Assembly: GCF_004514425.2 (NCBI RefSeq)
Contig: NZ_MYFN02000003.1
Span: 248,001-312,000, forward strand
Reading direction: 5' to 3'
Length of the DNA: 64,000 nucleotides
Source: Shinella sumterensis
GTDB lineage: Bacteria > Pseudomonadota > Alphaproteobacteria > Rhizobiales > Rhizobiaceae
Below are positions 9,451-19,151 of this stretch, one piece after another. Made by a program: the position numbers and the translations under genes. Every line of letters begins with the position of its first letter. The first letter of the stretch is position 1. The notes beneath the pieces are model-generated. The model was not told the DNA's origin. It made no database searches and saw only the letters and a program-made list of their open reading frames with translations.

Positions 9451-11175
9451 TCAGGATGCCTTGCGCATCGTCCCGAGGCGCGCCGCACGCTCCTCCGGCG
9501 TCCAGATATCGCCGCCATCGCGACGACGGGCGCGGCGGTTGAGCTGGAAGCGGTTGACGAGGTCGCTCAGCTTGACCGCGCCTTCGGCCAGCGTCTGGCT
9601 TGTGGCGGTCGTGTGTTCCACCATGGCGGCGTTTTCCTGCGTGATGCGGTCGACATCGGAGACGGCGGCGCTGATCTCCTCGAGACCGGATGCCTGCTCC
9701 GCGGCCGAGGTCGCGATGGCATCGACATTCTCGTTGATCTTCTGCACGAAGCTGCCGATTTCCTGCAGCGCCCGGCCGGTTTCGCCGACGAGGCGCACGC
9801 CATCCTGCACTTCCGCCCCTGAATTGGTGATCAGCGTCTTGATCTCGCGCGCGGCCTTGGCGGAGCGCTGTGCAAGCTCGCGAACCTCCTGCGCGACGAC
9901 GGCAAAGCCCCTGCCCGCGTCTCCCGCACGCGCCGCTTCCACACCTGCATTGAGTGCCAGCAGATTGGTCTGGAAGGCGATCTCGTCGATGACGCCGATA
10001 ATCTGGCCGATCTCGCTGGAGGCGGCCTCGATGCGCTGCATCGCGCTGACGGTATCGTTCACCACCTGCGCCGAACTGCTGGCGGATACGCGCGCATCCT
10101 GCACGAGCTTGCGCGTCTCGCGCGTGCGCTCGGTGGAGGAACGCACGGCGATGGTCGCCTGCGTCAGGGCGGCGGCCGTCTCTTCCAGCGCAACGGCCTG
10201 TTTGCGCGTGCGCTCGGAAAGCTCCTCGGCAGCCTTGCGCATGTCCTGGCCGCTGCGGTTCTGCACATAGGTCTGGTCGAGGACGAGCGAAAGCGTCTCC
10301 TGGAAGGCCGCGATCGAATTGTTGAAGTCGCGCCGCAACGGTTCGAATTCACTGACGAAAGCGTCGTCGATGGTAACGCGGATGTTGCATTCGGCCAGCC
10401 GCCCGAGCCCCGCGCCGATCTCCGAGATTGCCCGCACGCGTTCCGTCACGTCGGTCGCGAACTTCACGACCTTGAAGACCTTTCCGTCGGCATCCAGGAT
10501 CGGATTGTAGGAGGCCTGGATGTGCACGCTGCTGCCATCCTTGGCAATGCGGGTGAACTGGTCCGAAGCGAACTGGCCCTCGGCAAGCCGCTCCCAGAAC
10601 CGCGCATAATCGGGACTGTCGACATAATCGCGCGTGCAGAACATGGAGTGATGGCGGCCAACGATTTCCGAGAGGCTGTAGCCGAGCGTCGAGAGGAAAT
10701 TGGCGTTCGCCGTAAGGATGTCGCCCCTGGGCGTGAATTCGATGACGGCCTGCGCGCGGCCGAGCGCGGCAAGCTTGCCCTCGTCCTCAAGCGCCTTGCG
10801 CTTCAGGACCGTGATATCGGTCGCGAACTTCACCACCTTGTAGGGTTTGCCGCCGCGAAACACCGGATTGTAGGACGCCTCGATCCAGATTTCATGGCCG
10901 CCCTTGGCGATACGCCTGTACTGGCCCCGGTCGAAATTGCCTTTCGCCAGATTGGCCCAGAAGGCGGCGTAAGCTGCCGACGCCGCCTCGTCGGGCGCGA
11001 CGAAAATGCGATGGTTCTTGCCGACGATCTCCGGCAGCGTATAGCCGACGGCCTCAAGGAAATTCTCGTTGGCGTGGAGGATGCGGCCTGTCAGGTCGAA
11101 CTCGATGATCGCCTGCGAGCGGTTCACCGCCGCCAGAACGGCGCGTGCATTCATTCCGAAATCAAAAGCAGCCAC
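9451..11175 (-). CDS. Soluble methyl-accepting chemotaxis protein with two PAS domains
   Basis: 574 aa, no transmembrane segment. Two tandem PAS domains (about residues 10-125 and 130-250) share paired motifs such as SQAIIEFDLTGRILHAN / AQAVIEFTPRGDILTAN and YNPVFRGGKPYKVVKFATD / YNPILDADGKVFKVVKFATD. A signalling domain follows, with the hairpin tip IDEIAFQTNLLALNAGVEAA. It should sense a cytoplasmic or redox signal, possibly through a PAS cofactor, and control CheA through CheW. The start is taken as GTG 11175 because GGGG lies six bases upstream; the alternative ATG at 11154 has poor spacing. No CheR-docking pentapeptide is obvious. Its gene converges with uvrD. Confidence 0.9.
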   Translation of the reverse strand: MAAFDFGMNARAVLAAVNRSQAIIEFDLTGRILHANENFLEAVGYTLPEIVGKNHRIFVAPDEAASAAYAAFWANLAKGNFDRGQYRRIAKGGHEIWIEASYNPVFRGGKPYKVVKFATDITVLKRKALEDEGKLAALGRAQAVIEFTPRGDILTANANFLSTLGYSLSEIVGRHHSMFCTRDYVDSPDYARFWERLAEGQFASDQFTRIAKDGSSVHIQASYNPILDADGKVFKVVKFATDVTERVRAISEIGAGLGRLAECNIRVTIDDAFVSEFEPLRRDFNNSIAAFQETLSLVLDQTYVQNRSGQDMRKAAEELSERTRKQAVALEETAAALTQATIAVRSSTERTRETRKLVQDARVSASSSAQVVNDTVSAMQRIEAASSEIGQIIGVIDEIAFQTNLLALNAGVEAARAGDAGRGFAVVAQEVRELAQRSAKAAREIKTLITNSGAEVQDGVRLVGETGRALQEIGSFVQKINENVDAIATSAAEQASGLEEISAAVSDVDRITQENAAMVEHTTATSQTLAEGAVKLSDLVNRFQLNRRARRRDGGDIWTPEERAARLGTMRKAS

Positions 11176-11327
11176 GTAGCACCCCAAACGAAACGCGAAA
11201 CGCCGCGGTCCAATCCGCGGCTGACCAGAAATCGCCTAAAATTCTTAGCGTTTGCTAAACCACGGCGGCCGGAGAACTGACATTTGATAAAAAAACCGCC
11301 GTGTTGGACGACGGGACGTAGCGCAAA

Positions 11328-11361
11328 TACCAAGACCGGCGCCATGGCGCCGGTCTTGGTA
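11328..11361. terminator. 34-bp perfect palindrome, probable terminator
   Basis: Two perfect 17-bp arms (TACCAAGACCGGCGCCA and its complement) lie 17 bp past the stop of the L,D-transpeptidase-like gene. On the minus strand the hairpin is followed only by ATTTG, a weak T tract, so termination is plausible but not certain. Confidence 0.5.
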
Positions 11362-11378
11362 GAAGGAAACGGGATGGT

Positions 11379-12581
11379 TCAGGCGCCCGCCTTGCGATAG
11401 AGCGCCGCCAGCTGGTTGCGTGAGGACGGCAGCTCCGGCACCACGACCAGCATGGTGACGTGGCCACGCTTGAAGGCGTTCAGGAAGGGCTCGTAGTTCT
11501 GGAAGGCCACGCAGCCATGCGATCCCTTCTGCCCGCGCAGCAGGTTGGTGTGGGTGAGCAGGCCCGTGCGGTTCTTCGGATCGCGGCCATCGACCGACAG
11601 CATGCGGATCGCCTCGACGCCGTGGAAGCGGCTTTCGCGCATCCGCAGGCGATAGATGCCGGCCGGCGTCGGGCCGTTCATCTTGACATGCTCGTAGCGC
11701 GGGTTGTCACGCATCTTGCCGATGCCAGAATGGGCGCGCAGCTTCGTGCCGTCGGGCATGTGGACCGTGGCGTTGGAGACATCGTAGATCGCGACCCGCG
11801 TACCCTTGCCCGGCCAGCCGGAACCGCTGCCCTTGCCCTTGAAGAGATCGCCGAACAGCGAGCGCTCCGGCTTGGCGAAGGCGACATCCTCGTCCTTGTC
11901 CTTCGCCTCGTCGCGCTTGGTGCGGGCGACCGGCTTTTCCTCGACGGCCGGCTTGCGCTCGATCGTCACCGTCTCCAGCGCCGGCCGTGCCTCGGGCAGC
12001 GGGATCGACGCCAGGAAATCCTCGTCTTCGTCCTCGGCTTCCGGCTTCGCCATGACGAGGCCGAACGGCTGGATGTTCTTGCGCGAAGAATCGTCCGGCA
12101 GGAGCGCCGTCACCAGCGCCGGCTGGCCCGTGATCGCCTTCTCCTGCTCGACCGAGCGTTCGGCGCGGGCAAAGGCCGCCTCGATCATCATGGCCTTCTG
12201 CTTCTCGCGCTTGACGGCGGAGGCGAGCTGGACGGAAATCTTGCGCTGATGCGCAGCCTGAATGGCCTCGGCCGTCAGCTGCTTCTGGCGGATATCGCTT
12301 TCCGACGGCGGCGAGAGGCGCGAGAATTTGGCGATCTTCAGATTGCGCTCGGCCTGCATCTTTTCGGCCGAAACAGGTTGGCCGGGAAGCGAGAGGGCAA
12401 GGTGCTTCTTGCTCTGCGAAAGCGACGACGCCGCTTCCTGCATGGCCCCGAGCGTCGAGACGACGGCCCAGGCGGATCCGGCAATGACGCCGCAGGCAAG
12501 CAATGCGCTGACAAGAATACCTCCGGGGCGACCCCGACGGGATTTCGACGCGGAACGCGCGGAACTGTACACAGACGCCAT
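11379..12581 (-). CDS. DUF2778/Tlde1-type L,D-transpeptidase-like protein
   Basis: 400 aa from the ATG at 12581. After a basic N terminus there is one membrane segment (ILVSALLACGVIAGSAWAVV), then about 230 residues of Ala/Lys/Glu-rich, probably disordered or coiled periplasmic linker. The last 125 residues hold the catalytic-like domain: THMPDGTK-like strand, GPTPAGIYRLRMRESRFHG, and the active-site stretch TGLLTHTNLLRGQKGSHGCV with the SHGC cysteine nucleophile expected of YkuD-type peptidoglycan enzymes. I recall this domain as DUF2778, renamed after the type VI effector Tlde1. No type VI genes or immunity gene are nearby, so a housekeeping envelope role is as likely. Start is uncertain; an upstream ATG near 12630 would add about 16 residues. 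Confidence 0.75.
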   Translation of the reverse strand: MASVYSSARSASKSRRGRPGGILVSALLACGVIAGSAWAVVSTLGAMQEAASSLSQSKKHLALSLPGQPVSAEKMQAERNLKIAKFSRLSPPSESDIRQKQLTAEAIQAAHQRKISVQLASAVKREKQKAMMIEAAFARAERSVEQEKAITGQPALVTALLPDDSSRKNIQPFGLVMAKPEAEDEDEDFLASIPLPEARPALETVTIERKPAVEEKPVARTKRDEAKDKDEDVAFAKPERSLFGDLFKGKGSGSGWPGKGTRVAIYDVSNATVHMPDGTKLRAHSGIGKMRDNPRYEHVKMNGPTPAGIYRLRMRESRFHGVEAIRMLSVDGRDPKNRTGLLTHTNLLRGQKGSHGCVAFQNYEPFLNAFKRGHVTMLVVVPELPSSRNQLAALYRKAGA

Positions 12582-12832
12582 GATACTCGTTACCCGATAC
12601 TCGTTACTCGGCGCGGCCGCGGACGACATCCTGCGGAAGCCATTACGCTTGCGGCGGGTGGGGCGATGCGCCTCCGGTTCCTGCCGAACGGGTAAAGAAT
12701 GACGAAATATGGTAAGCAATTCCTTTACGGCGCCCCATGTTTTTGCAGGAATAGGCCCTGTGGGCGCTCATCGCCCGGCAAGGCTCCCTGTCATGGAAAT
12801 GCGGCGCTCGCGTGTCCGCGCTGCCCGGCTCC

Positions 12833-14251
12833 CTAGAACTGGGGATGCAGGCCGAGCCAATCCGTCGCCTTCTCATAGCGCGCGGCCATGGAAAGCACGT
12901 CCCGATCCGCCCTGGCGCGGCCGATGATCTGGATGCCGGCGGGCAAGCCGTTCGCGCCGAAACCGGCCGGCATGGCCGCGACCGGAAGACCCGCCAGCGT
13001 CGGGCCGATGACCACCTCCATCCAGCGGTGATAGGTGTCCATCGAACGCCCGTCGATGCTCTTCGGCCAGTCCAGTGCGGCATCGAACGGGAAGACCTGC
13101 GCCGATGGCAGGACCAGGAAATCGTAGCGTTCGAAAAGGCCGGCGACGTAGCGATACCATTCGCTGCGCCCGAGCGAGGCCGCGTAAACGTCCCCCGCCG
13201 ACAGTCGCTGGCCGTTCTCCACCTCCCAGATCATCTCCGGCTTCATGCGCGCGCGGCGCGCGGGGTCGGCATAATCCGCCGCCTGCCCGTTCGAGACGAG
13301 GAAATGGCGCAACGTGCGCCAGGTCTGCCAGAGCGCCGCCATGTCGAAGCCCGGCGCGACATCCTCGACCGCGCAGCCGAGCCGCCGGAACACGTCGAGC
13401 GAACTGCGGCACAGTTCCAGCACGCCGGGCTCGAACGGCAGGGAACCGCCGAAATCGCCGAGCCAGCCGACGCGGGCGCCAGAGAAGTCCCGCTGCATAT
13501 CCGGGGAAAGGTCCTCATCGGCAAGCGACAGCGGATCGCGCGCATCGTATCCGGCCTGCGTGGCCAGAAGCGCAGCCACATCGGCGACGGTGCGCCCCAT
13601 GGGCCCGTTCACCGCAAGCTGGCCGAGAAAGAGTTCCGTGCCCAGCGACGGCACGCGGCCGAAGGACGGGCGAAAGCCGACCACATTGTTGAAGGCGGCC
13701 GGATTGCGCAGCGAACCCATCATGTCGCTGCCGTCGGCGACCGGCAGAAGATGCGCAGCAAGTGCCGCACCGGCGCCGCCGGACGATCCGCCCGCACTCT
13801 TCGTCGTGTCGTAGGGATTGCGGGTCACGCCGAAAACCGGATTGTAGCTGTGCGAGCCCAGGCCCATTTCCGGCGCGTTCGTCTTGCCGATGATGATGGC
13901 GCCGGCGGCGCGGATGCGCTCGACCTGGATATCGTCGTAGTCGGGCACGAAATCCGCGTAGTTGGCAGAGCCGAATGAGCAGACAATGCCCTTGGCCTCC
14001 GCGAGGTCCTTCACGGCGAAGGGAATGCCGTGCAGCCAGCCGCGATAATCGCCGGCAGCAAGGGCCCGGTCGGCCGCCTCGGCCTCCGCCAGCAGCGTTT
14101 CGGCCGACCGCAGGCTCACGATGGCGTTGATGCGGGGATTGATGGCCTTAATCCGCGACAGGTAGGCCGTCATGACGCTTCGGCAATCGAGCCGCCGTTC
14201 GGCGATGGCGGTGGAAAGAGCGAGGGCGGAAAGGTCTGTGATGTCCTGCAA
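12833..14251 (-). CDS. Amidase, amidase-signature family
   Basis: 472 aa. The Ser-cisSer-Lys triad is visible: Lys in PFAVKDLAEAKG (about residue 80) and the two serines in TTKSAGGSSGGAGAALAA (about residues 150-170), with DGSDMMGSLRNPAAF following. Family members hydrolyse carboxamides to acid plus ammonia. The start appears to be TTG at 14251 with GGAG seven bases upstream. It is separated from the neighbouring TetR gene by 259 bp containing nothing I can recognise, and it precedes the L,D-transpeptidase-like gene by 250 bp. Substrate unknown; glutamine amidotransferase (GatA) is unlikely because no gatB or gatC is adjacent. Confidence 0.88.
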   Translation of the reverse strand: MQDITDLSALALSTAIAERRLDCRSVMTAYLSRIKAINPRINAIVSLRSAETLLAEAEAADRALAAGDYRGWLHGIPFAVKDLAEAKGIVCSFGSANYADFVPDYDDIQVERIRAAGAIIIGKTNAPEMGLGSHSYNPVFGVTRNPYDTTKSAGGSSGGAGAALAAHLLPVADGSDMMGSLRNPAAFNNVVGFRPSFGRVPSLGTELFLGQLAVNGPMGRTVADVAALLATQAGYDARDPLSLADEDLSPDMQRDFSGARVGWLGDFGGSLPFEPGVLELCRSSLDVFRRLGCAVEDVAPGFDMAALWQTWRTLRHFLVSNGQAADYADPARRARMKPEMIWEVENGQRLSAGDVYAASLGRSEWYRYVAGLFERYDFLVLPSAQVFPFDAALDWPKSIDGRSMDTYHRWMEVVIGPTLAGLPVAAMPAGFGANGLPAGIQIIGRARADRDVLSMAARYEKATDWLGLHPQF

Positions 14252-14510
14252 GGTCTGCTCCGGCGATCTGGTCGAGCAAGAGCTAGCAGGTGGAAAATCG
14301 GAGCGCCAGCCCGGGCATGAACGCTGCGGCGGACGGGCGAGAAGGACGCGGCGGATTTACATCGAAAACCGCGTGTCGGTGACAGGGCGCAGCCCGCGTC
14401 CAGGACGACGAACTGCTGGCCGCCATCATGGCGGTTGCATCAACTACGCCCGCGGCTTGCGAAAGGTCAATCCGCCGTCATGCCGGCGATACCGAAGGGT
14501 TACCGAGCGG

Positions 14511-15206
14511 TTAAGGCCTGTCCCATTGACCGGCGGGCGCTTGATCCGGCCGCGGTCCCTGCGGCGTCAGGTGTCGCGGGAAGACCGCCGCAACGAATGC
14601 GGTGGCCGCTTCCAGCGCCTTTTCGCGCGTCGTGCCGTCGCCCATCAAGAGGCGCAGCCACAGCCCTTCCAGCATGGCGCAGAGCGACAGCGCGACCGGC
14701 TCCGGCTGGTAATCGTAACCACCCTCCGCCTTAAGTTCGGTGCAAAGAGCGATGACCGTCTCGCGATATTTGACGTCCCGTGCGCCGCAGAGGGCCTGGT
14801 AGGTCGGGCGCGACTTGGCCTCTCCCCAGAAGGCACCCCACGCGGCGATCTTGCGTTTCGTGCAAATCTTTCTGCTGAAATCCGCATGAACGAGCGCCCA
14901 AAGCCGGCCGGCGACGCTGGGTCCCGCCTTCTCCAGAGCCGCCTGCCAGTTGTCGCTGTACTCCTCCGACAGGAACTGCAGCGTGGCGACGAGCAGGTTT
15001 TCCTTGCTCTCGAAATGGAAGTTGACGATGCCCCGGGAAAGTCCGGCCCCAACGGCGACATCCGCCAGCGTCGTGTCGGAATAACCACGCTTGGCCAGCG
15101 AATCGATGGTCGCCTCGATGAGCTGCTGGCGCCGCGTCTCCCTGGAGGCCTTGCGACCGCGCTTCTCGCCGTCGATCGAGCCCTGTTCGCCCCCGCCTGC
15201 CCGCAT
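14511..15206 (-). CDS. TetR family regulator, BetI-like
   Basis: About 231 aa. The N-terminal DNA-binding domain reads ETRRQQLIEATIDSLAKRGY then TTLADVAVGAGLSRGIVNFH, the helix-turn-helix of TetR regulators; the C-terminal domain (FWGEAKSRPTYQ, ALCTELKAEGGY) resembles the BetI-type ligand domain. BetI represses choline-glycine betaine genes, but none lie here, so the ligand is unknown. The start is uncertain: ATG 15206 (AAGGTG nine bases upstream), GTG 15218 and ATG 15251 are all in frame; homologues as I remember them begin close to the RGRKASRET segment, favouring the short forms. Confidence 0.8.
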   Translation of the reverse strand: MRAGGGEQGSIDGEKRGRKASRETRRQQLIEATIDSLAKRGYSDTTLADVAVGAGLSRGIVNFHFESKENLLVATLQFLSEEYSDNWQAALEKAGPSVAGRLWALVHADFSRKICTKRKIAAWGAFWGEAKSRPTYQALCGARDVKYRETVIALCTELKAEGGYDYQPEPVALSLCAMLEGLWLRLLMGDGTTREKALEAATAFVAAVFPRHLTPQGPRPDQAPAGQWDRP

Positions 15207-15373
15207 CTTCGCCGTCACCTTGCCTCCCGGATCATCAAGCATACTGGTCATGGGCGCCCACAGGGCCGCCATGCCGTGATGCAGCAGAGCGGGACAATGC
15301 TCGCCGCTGTCAAGAACCTTTTGACGACGCGGACAGGCGGGTTCGGATCAAAAAGGAGCGGCGTCGATGCCGC

Positions 15374-15997
15374 TCAGCCTGACGGCGCGGGCTGGGCATA
15401 GCTGGCGAAAAGCCGGCGCAGCGCCTCCTTGCCCTCCCCGGCAAGATCGAAGCGGCGGCCGAACAGCAGCCATTCCGAACAGAGGCCCTTGATCACCCAG
15501 CGCAGCATCGATGCCGCCGAGCGGGGCGTCCAGCTGCCGCCGAGCTTGCCCTGGCCATCAGCCTTCGCAAATGCTGCCTCCAGCACCTGCATATGCTCGT
15601 CGTCGATATCGTTCTGGCGCTCGGCTATCGCGGCGAATTCGCCGCTGTGGTCGCAGCGCAGGAGAATCGAGAGAATGCGCTGGCGGTGTTCGTCAGAAGC
15701 CAGCAGCTCGAGCCACTCCCGGCCCACGCGCTCCAGCACGCCGAAGACATCGGCATTCTGAGCTTCCAGCTCGCGTGCGATCAGCTCTTCCTGCGGCATG
15801 GGCAGGGAATTGTAGAGTTCCAGCACCAGATCCGCCCGGTTGGCGAAGTGCCAGTAGATGGCGCCGCGGGTCACCCCCGCGGCGCGCGCCACGTCCTCCA
15901 TGGAGGCGTGCGCAACACCCTTTTCGTAGAAGACCTTCTCGGCCGCGAGCAAAATCTGCTCGCGGGTTTCCTTGGCCCTGGCCTTGGTCCGGCGCAT
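15374..15997 (-). CDS. TetR/AcrR family repressor of the adjacent RND pump
   Basis: 207 aa. HTH segment SMEDVARAAGVTRGAIYWHF (about residues 32-52) matches AcrR/TtgR-type repressors, with a helical ligand domain behind it. It is the last gene of an adaptor-permease-regulator unit: the start lies five bases after the permease stop, so it is cotranscribed with what it probably controls. The perfect inverted repeat at 20513-20536 over the operon promoter is its likely operator, which would give negative autoregulation released by pump substrates. The order (regulator distal, same strand) differs from the more common divergent acrR-acrAB arrangement. Confidence 0.87.
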   Translation of the reverse strand: MRRTKARAKETREQILLAAEKVFYEKGVAHASMEDVARAAGVTRGAIYWHFANRADLVLELYNSLPMPQEELIARELEAQNADVFGVLERVGREWLELLASDEHRQRILSILLRCDHSGEFAAIAERQNDIDDEHMQVLEAAFAKADGQGKLGGSWTPRSAASMLRWVIKGLCSEWLLFGRRFDLAGEGKEALRRLFASYAQPAPSG

Positions 15998-16002
15998 GCG
16001 GC

Positions 16003-19000
16003 TTACTCGGCCGGGTTGGTCGCCGCCGGAGCCGGCTCCTCCTTCTTTCTTCCGTATCCGAACAGCTTCATCACGAAGACGAAGAAGATCGGCACGAAGA
16101 AGATGGCAAGCACCGTCGCGGTGATCATGCCGCCCATCACGCCGGTACCGATGGCGCGCTGGCTGCCCGAGCTCGCACCGGTGGCGATCGCGAGCGGCAG
16201 AACGCCGAGCGTGAAAGCGAGCGAGGTCATCAGGATCGGCCGGAAGCGCAGGTGGCAGGCCTCGATGGTCGCATCGATCAGCGACCTGCCGTCCTCCATA
16301 AGCTCCTTGGCGAACTCGATGATCAGGATCGCGTTCTTCGCCGAAAGGCCGATGATGGCGATCAGGCCGACCTTGAAGTACACGTCGTTCGACATGTCGC
16401 GCAGCGTGACCGCGATGACCGCGCCGATGACGCCGAGCGGCACGACGAGGATGACCGCGAACGGGATCGACCAGCTTTCATAGAGCGCCGCAAGGCACAG
16501 GAAGACCAGGAGGATCGAGAGGCCGACAAGGATCGGCGCCTGCGAGCCGGACTGGATTTCCTGCAACGACTGTCCGGTCCACTCATAGCCGAAGCCCGGC
16601 GGAAGCTGGGCGGCAAGCCGCTGCATTTCCGCGATGGCATCGCCCGAGGAGAAGCCCGGCTTGGTGTCGCCGCTGAAACGGATCGACGGATAGCCGTTGT
16701 AACCCACCGTCTGCGTGGGAGCTCTTACCCACTCGGCGGTCGCGAAGGCCGAGATCGGCACCATGCCGCCGCTCGCGTTGCGGACATTGAGGTTCAGGAG
16801 GTCGGCGACCTGCATGCGCTCGTTCTGGTCTGCCTGCACCGTCACGCGCTGCATGCGGCCGGCATTCGGGAAGTCGTTCACATAGGTGGAGCCGAGGTTG
16901 GTCGAGATCGTCGAGTTGATATCGGCGAAGGTCACACCGAAGGTGTTGGCCTTCTCGCGATCGATCATGACATTGACCTGCGCGGCGTCGGGCATGCCTT
17001 CGACGCGAACGCCGGCCACGACATTGCTCTGCGCGGCGAGGCCGAGCAGCTGCTGGCTCGCGGCCGAGAGGGCTTCCTGACCAAGGCCGCCACGGTCCTG
17101 GAGGCGGAAGGAGAAACCGCCCGTCGTGCCGAGACCCTGGATCGGCGGCGGCGACAGCGCGAAGCTGATCGCATCCTTGATCTGGCTCATCGCCATGCTG
17201 GCACGCCCGGCGATCGCCTGCGCGGCATCTTCAGGCCCGCGTTCGCTCCAGTCCTTCAGCGTCACGAAGGCAAGGCCGGCATTCTGGCCCGCACCGAAGA
17301 ACGAGAAGCCGTTGATGCCGACGATCTTGTCGACCGCAGCCTCCTGCCCGAAGATCTTCTCGGTCTGGCTGAGCACTTCATCCGTGCGGTGGCCGGTCGC
17401 TTCCGAGGGAAGCTGCATCATGACGATGACGAAGCCCTGGTCCTCATCCGGCAGGAACGAGGACGGCAGTTTCATGAACATGTAGCCGAGGCCCGCGAGG
17501 ATCGCGAGGTAGATGATCATGAACCGGCCGGCGCGACGAACCAGCCAGCTGACGCTGCCGCTATAGCCCTTCGACGTGCGGTCGAAGCCGCGGTTGAACC
17601 AGCCGAAGAAGCCGCCCTTGGCGTGATGATGGCCCTTCGGCACCTGCTTCAGGAAGCTGCCGGCAAGCGCAGGCGTCAGCGAGAGCGCCAGGAAGGCCGA
17701 GAACAGGATCGACACGACCATGGTCAGCGAGAACTGCTGGTAGATGACGCCCACCGCACCGGGGAAGAAGCCCATCGGAATGAATACCGAAGCGAGCACC
17801 AGCGTGATGCCGATGACGGCGCCGGTGATCTGCTTCATCGCCTTGCGGGTCGCCTCCTTCGGCGGCAGCCCCTCTTCCGACATGATGCGCTCGACGTTTT
17901 CGACGACGATGATGGCATCGTCGACGAGGATGCCGATCGCCAGCACCATGGCGAACATGGTCAGCACGTTGATCGAGAAGCCCATGGCGAGCATGACGGC
18001 GCAGGTGCCGAGCAGCGCAACGGGAACGACGAGTGTGGGAATGATCGTGTAGCGGATGTTCTGCAGGAACAGGAACATCACGAGGAATACGAGACCCACG
18101 GCCTCCAGCAGCGTGTGCAGCACCTTCTCGATCGACACCTTCACGAAGGGCGAGGTGTCATAGGGGATCGAATATTCGAGGCCAGGCGGGAAGAACTTCG
18201 ACAGTTCGTCCATGCGCGCCTTGATCGCTGCCGATGTCGCCATGGCGTTGCCGCTCGGCGAAAGCTGCACGCCGATGGCGGCGGAAGGCTGGCCGTTGAG
18301 GCGCGTGGAGAACGAGTAGGTCTCGCCCCCCACTTCCACGCGCGCAACGTCGCGCAGACGCACGGCCGAACCGTCCGCATTGGCGCGCAGCACGATGGCG
18401 CCGAACTCTTCCGGCGTCGTCAGCTGACCGCGGATGTTGACGGGAGCCGCGATCTGCTGCGTGATCGGATTGGGCTGCGCGCCGATCGAACCCGCTGCGA
18501 TCTGCGCGTTCTGCGCCTGGACAGCCGCCGTGATGTCGGCTGCCGTCAGGTTGAGGCCGAGCATCTTGGCGGGATCCAGCCAGATACGCATGGAACGCTG
18601 CGTGGAAAACAGCTGTGCACGGCCGACGCCGGGCACGCGCTGCACTTCCGAGAGGATGTTGCGGTTGAGATAGTCTCCGAGACCGATCGCGTCCATCGAG
18701 CCGTCGGTGGAGGTCAGCGACACGATAAGCAGGAAGCCCGAACCGGCTTCCTCGACCTGCACGCCCTGGCGGCGGACCGAATCGGGAAGACGCGGCTCGA
18801 CGCGGCTGACGCGGTTCTGCACGTCAACCGAGGCCTGCGACGGATCGGTGCCCGGCGCGAAGGTGATGTTGATTTCGGCCGAACCCGAAGCGCTCGAGGT
18901 CGATTCGAAATAAAGCATGCCGTCCACGCCGTTCAGCTCATCCTCGATGAGCTTGGTGACGCTCTGGTAGGTGTCCTGGGACGACGCGCCGGCGTAGGAG

Positions 19001-19140
19001 GTGGAAACCGAAATCTGCGGCGGAGCGACATCCGGATACTGCGAGATCGGCAGCAACGGGATGGAGATGGCGCCGGCGATCATGATGAAGATCGCGACCA
19101 CCCAGGCGAAAATCGGCCTGTCGATGAAAAAACTGGGCAT
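16003..19140 (-). CDS. RND multidrug efflux permease, AcrB/MexB type
   Basis: 1045 aa, full length. The N terminus FFIDRPIFAWVVAIFIMIAG is TM1; ILVDDAIIVVENVERIM is TM4 with the paired aspartates of the proton relay; IGLSAKNAILIIEFAKEL carries the TM10 lysine; the trimeric docking and porter domains lie between TM1-2 and TM7-8. This close match to AcrB/MexB suggests a broad-substrate multidrug pump. It starts 12 bp after the adaptor gene and ends five bases before the TetR start, so all three form one transcript. No outer-membrane factor gene is present. Confidence 0.95.
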   Translation of the reverse strand: MPSFFIDRPIFAWVVAIFIMIAGAISIPLLPISQYPDVAPPQISVSTSYAGASSQDTYQSVTKLIEDELNGVDGMLYFESTSSASGSAEINITFAPGTDPSQASVDVQNRVSRVEPRLPDSVRRQGVQVEEAGSGFLLIVSLTSTDGSMDAIGLGDYLNRNILSEVQRVPGVGRAQLFSTQRSMRIWLDPAKMLGLNLTAADITAAVQAQNAQIAAGSIGAQPNPITQQIAAPVNIRGQLTTPEEFGAIVLRANADGSAVRLRDVARVEVGGETYSFSTRLNGQPSAAIGVQLSPSGNAMATSAAIKARMDELSKFFPPGLEYSIPYDTSPFVKVSIEKVLHTLLEAVGLVFLVMFLFLQNIRYTIIPTLVVPVALLGTCAVMLAMGFSINVLTMFAMVLAIGILVDDAIIVVENVERIMSEEGLPPKEATRKAMKQITGAVIGITLVLASVFIPMGFFPGAVGVIYQQFSLTMVVSILFSAFLALSLTPALAGSFLKQVPKGHHHAKGGFFGWFNRGFDRTSKGYSGSVSWLVRRAGRFMIIYLAILAGLGYMFMKLPSSFLPDEDQGFVIVMMQLPSEATGHRTDEVLSQTEKIFGQEAAVDKIVGINGFSFFGAGQNAGLAFVTLKDWSERGPEDAAQAIAGRASMAMSQIKDAISFALSPPPIQGLGTTGGFSFRLQDRGGLGQEALSAASQQLLGLAAQSNVVAGVRVEGMPDAAQVNVMIDREKANTFGVTFADINSTISTNLGSTYVNDFPNAGRMQRVTVQADQNERMQVADLLNLNVRNASGGMVPISAFATAEWVRAPTQTVGYNGYPSIRFSGDTKPGFSSGDAIAEMQRLAAQLPPGFGYEWTGQSLQEIQSGSQAPILVGLSILLVFLCLAALYESWSIPFAVILVVPLGVIGAVIAVTLRDMSNDVYFKVGLIAIIGLSAKNAILIIEFAKELMEDGRSLIDATIEACHLRFRPILMTSLAFTLGVLPLAIATGASSGSQRAIGTGVMGGMITATVLAIFFVPIFFVFVMKLFGYGRKKEEPAPAATNPAE

Positions 19141-19151
19141 CGTTGCGGTCC

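Noticed and set aside
12574-12612. Short direct repeat (ATACTCGTTA, two copies 14 bp apart) at the start of the L,D-transpeptidase-like gene
   Set aside because: Too short and only two copies; may be a small duplication near the start codon with no evident role.
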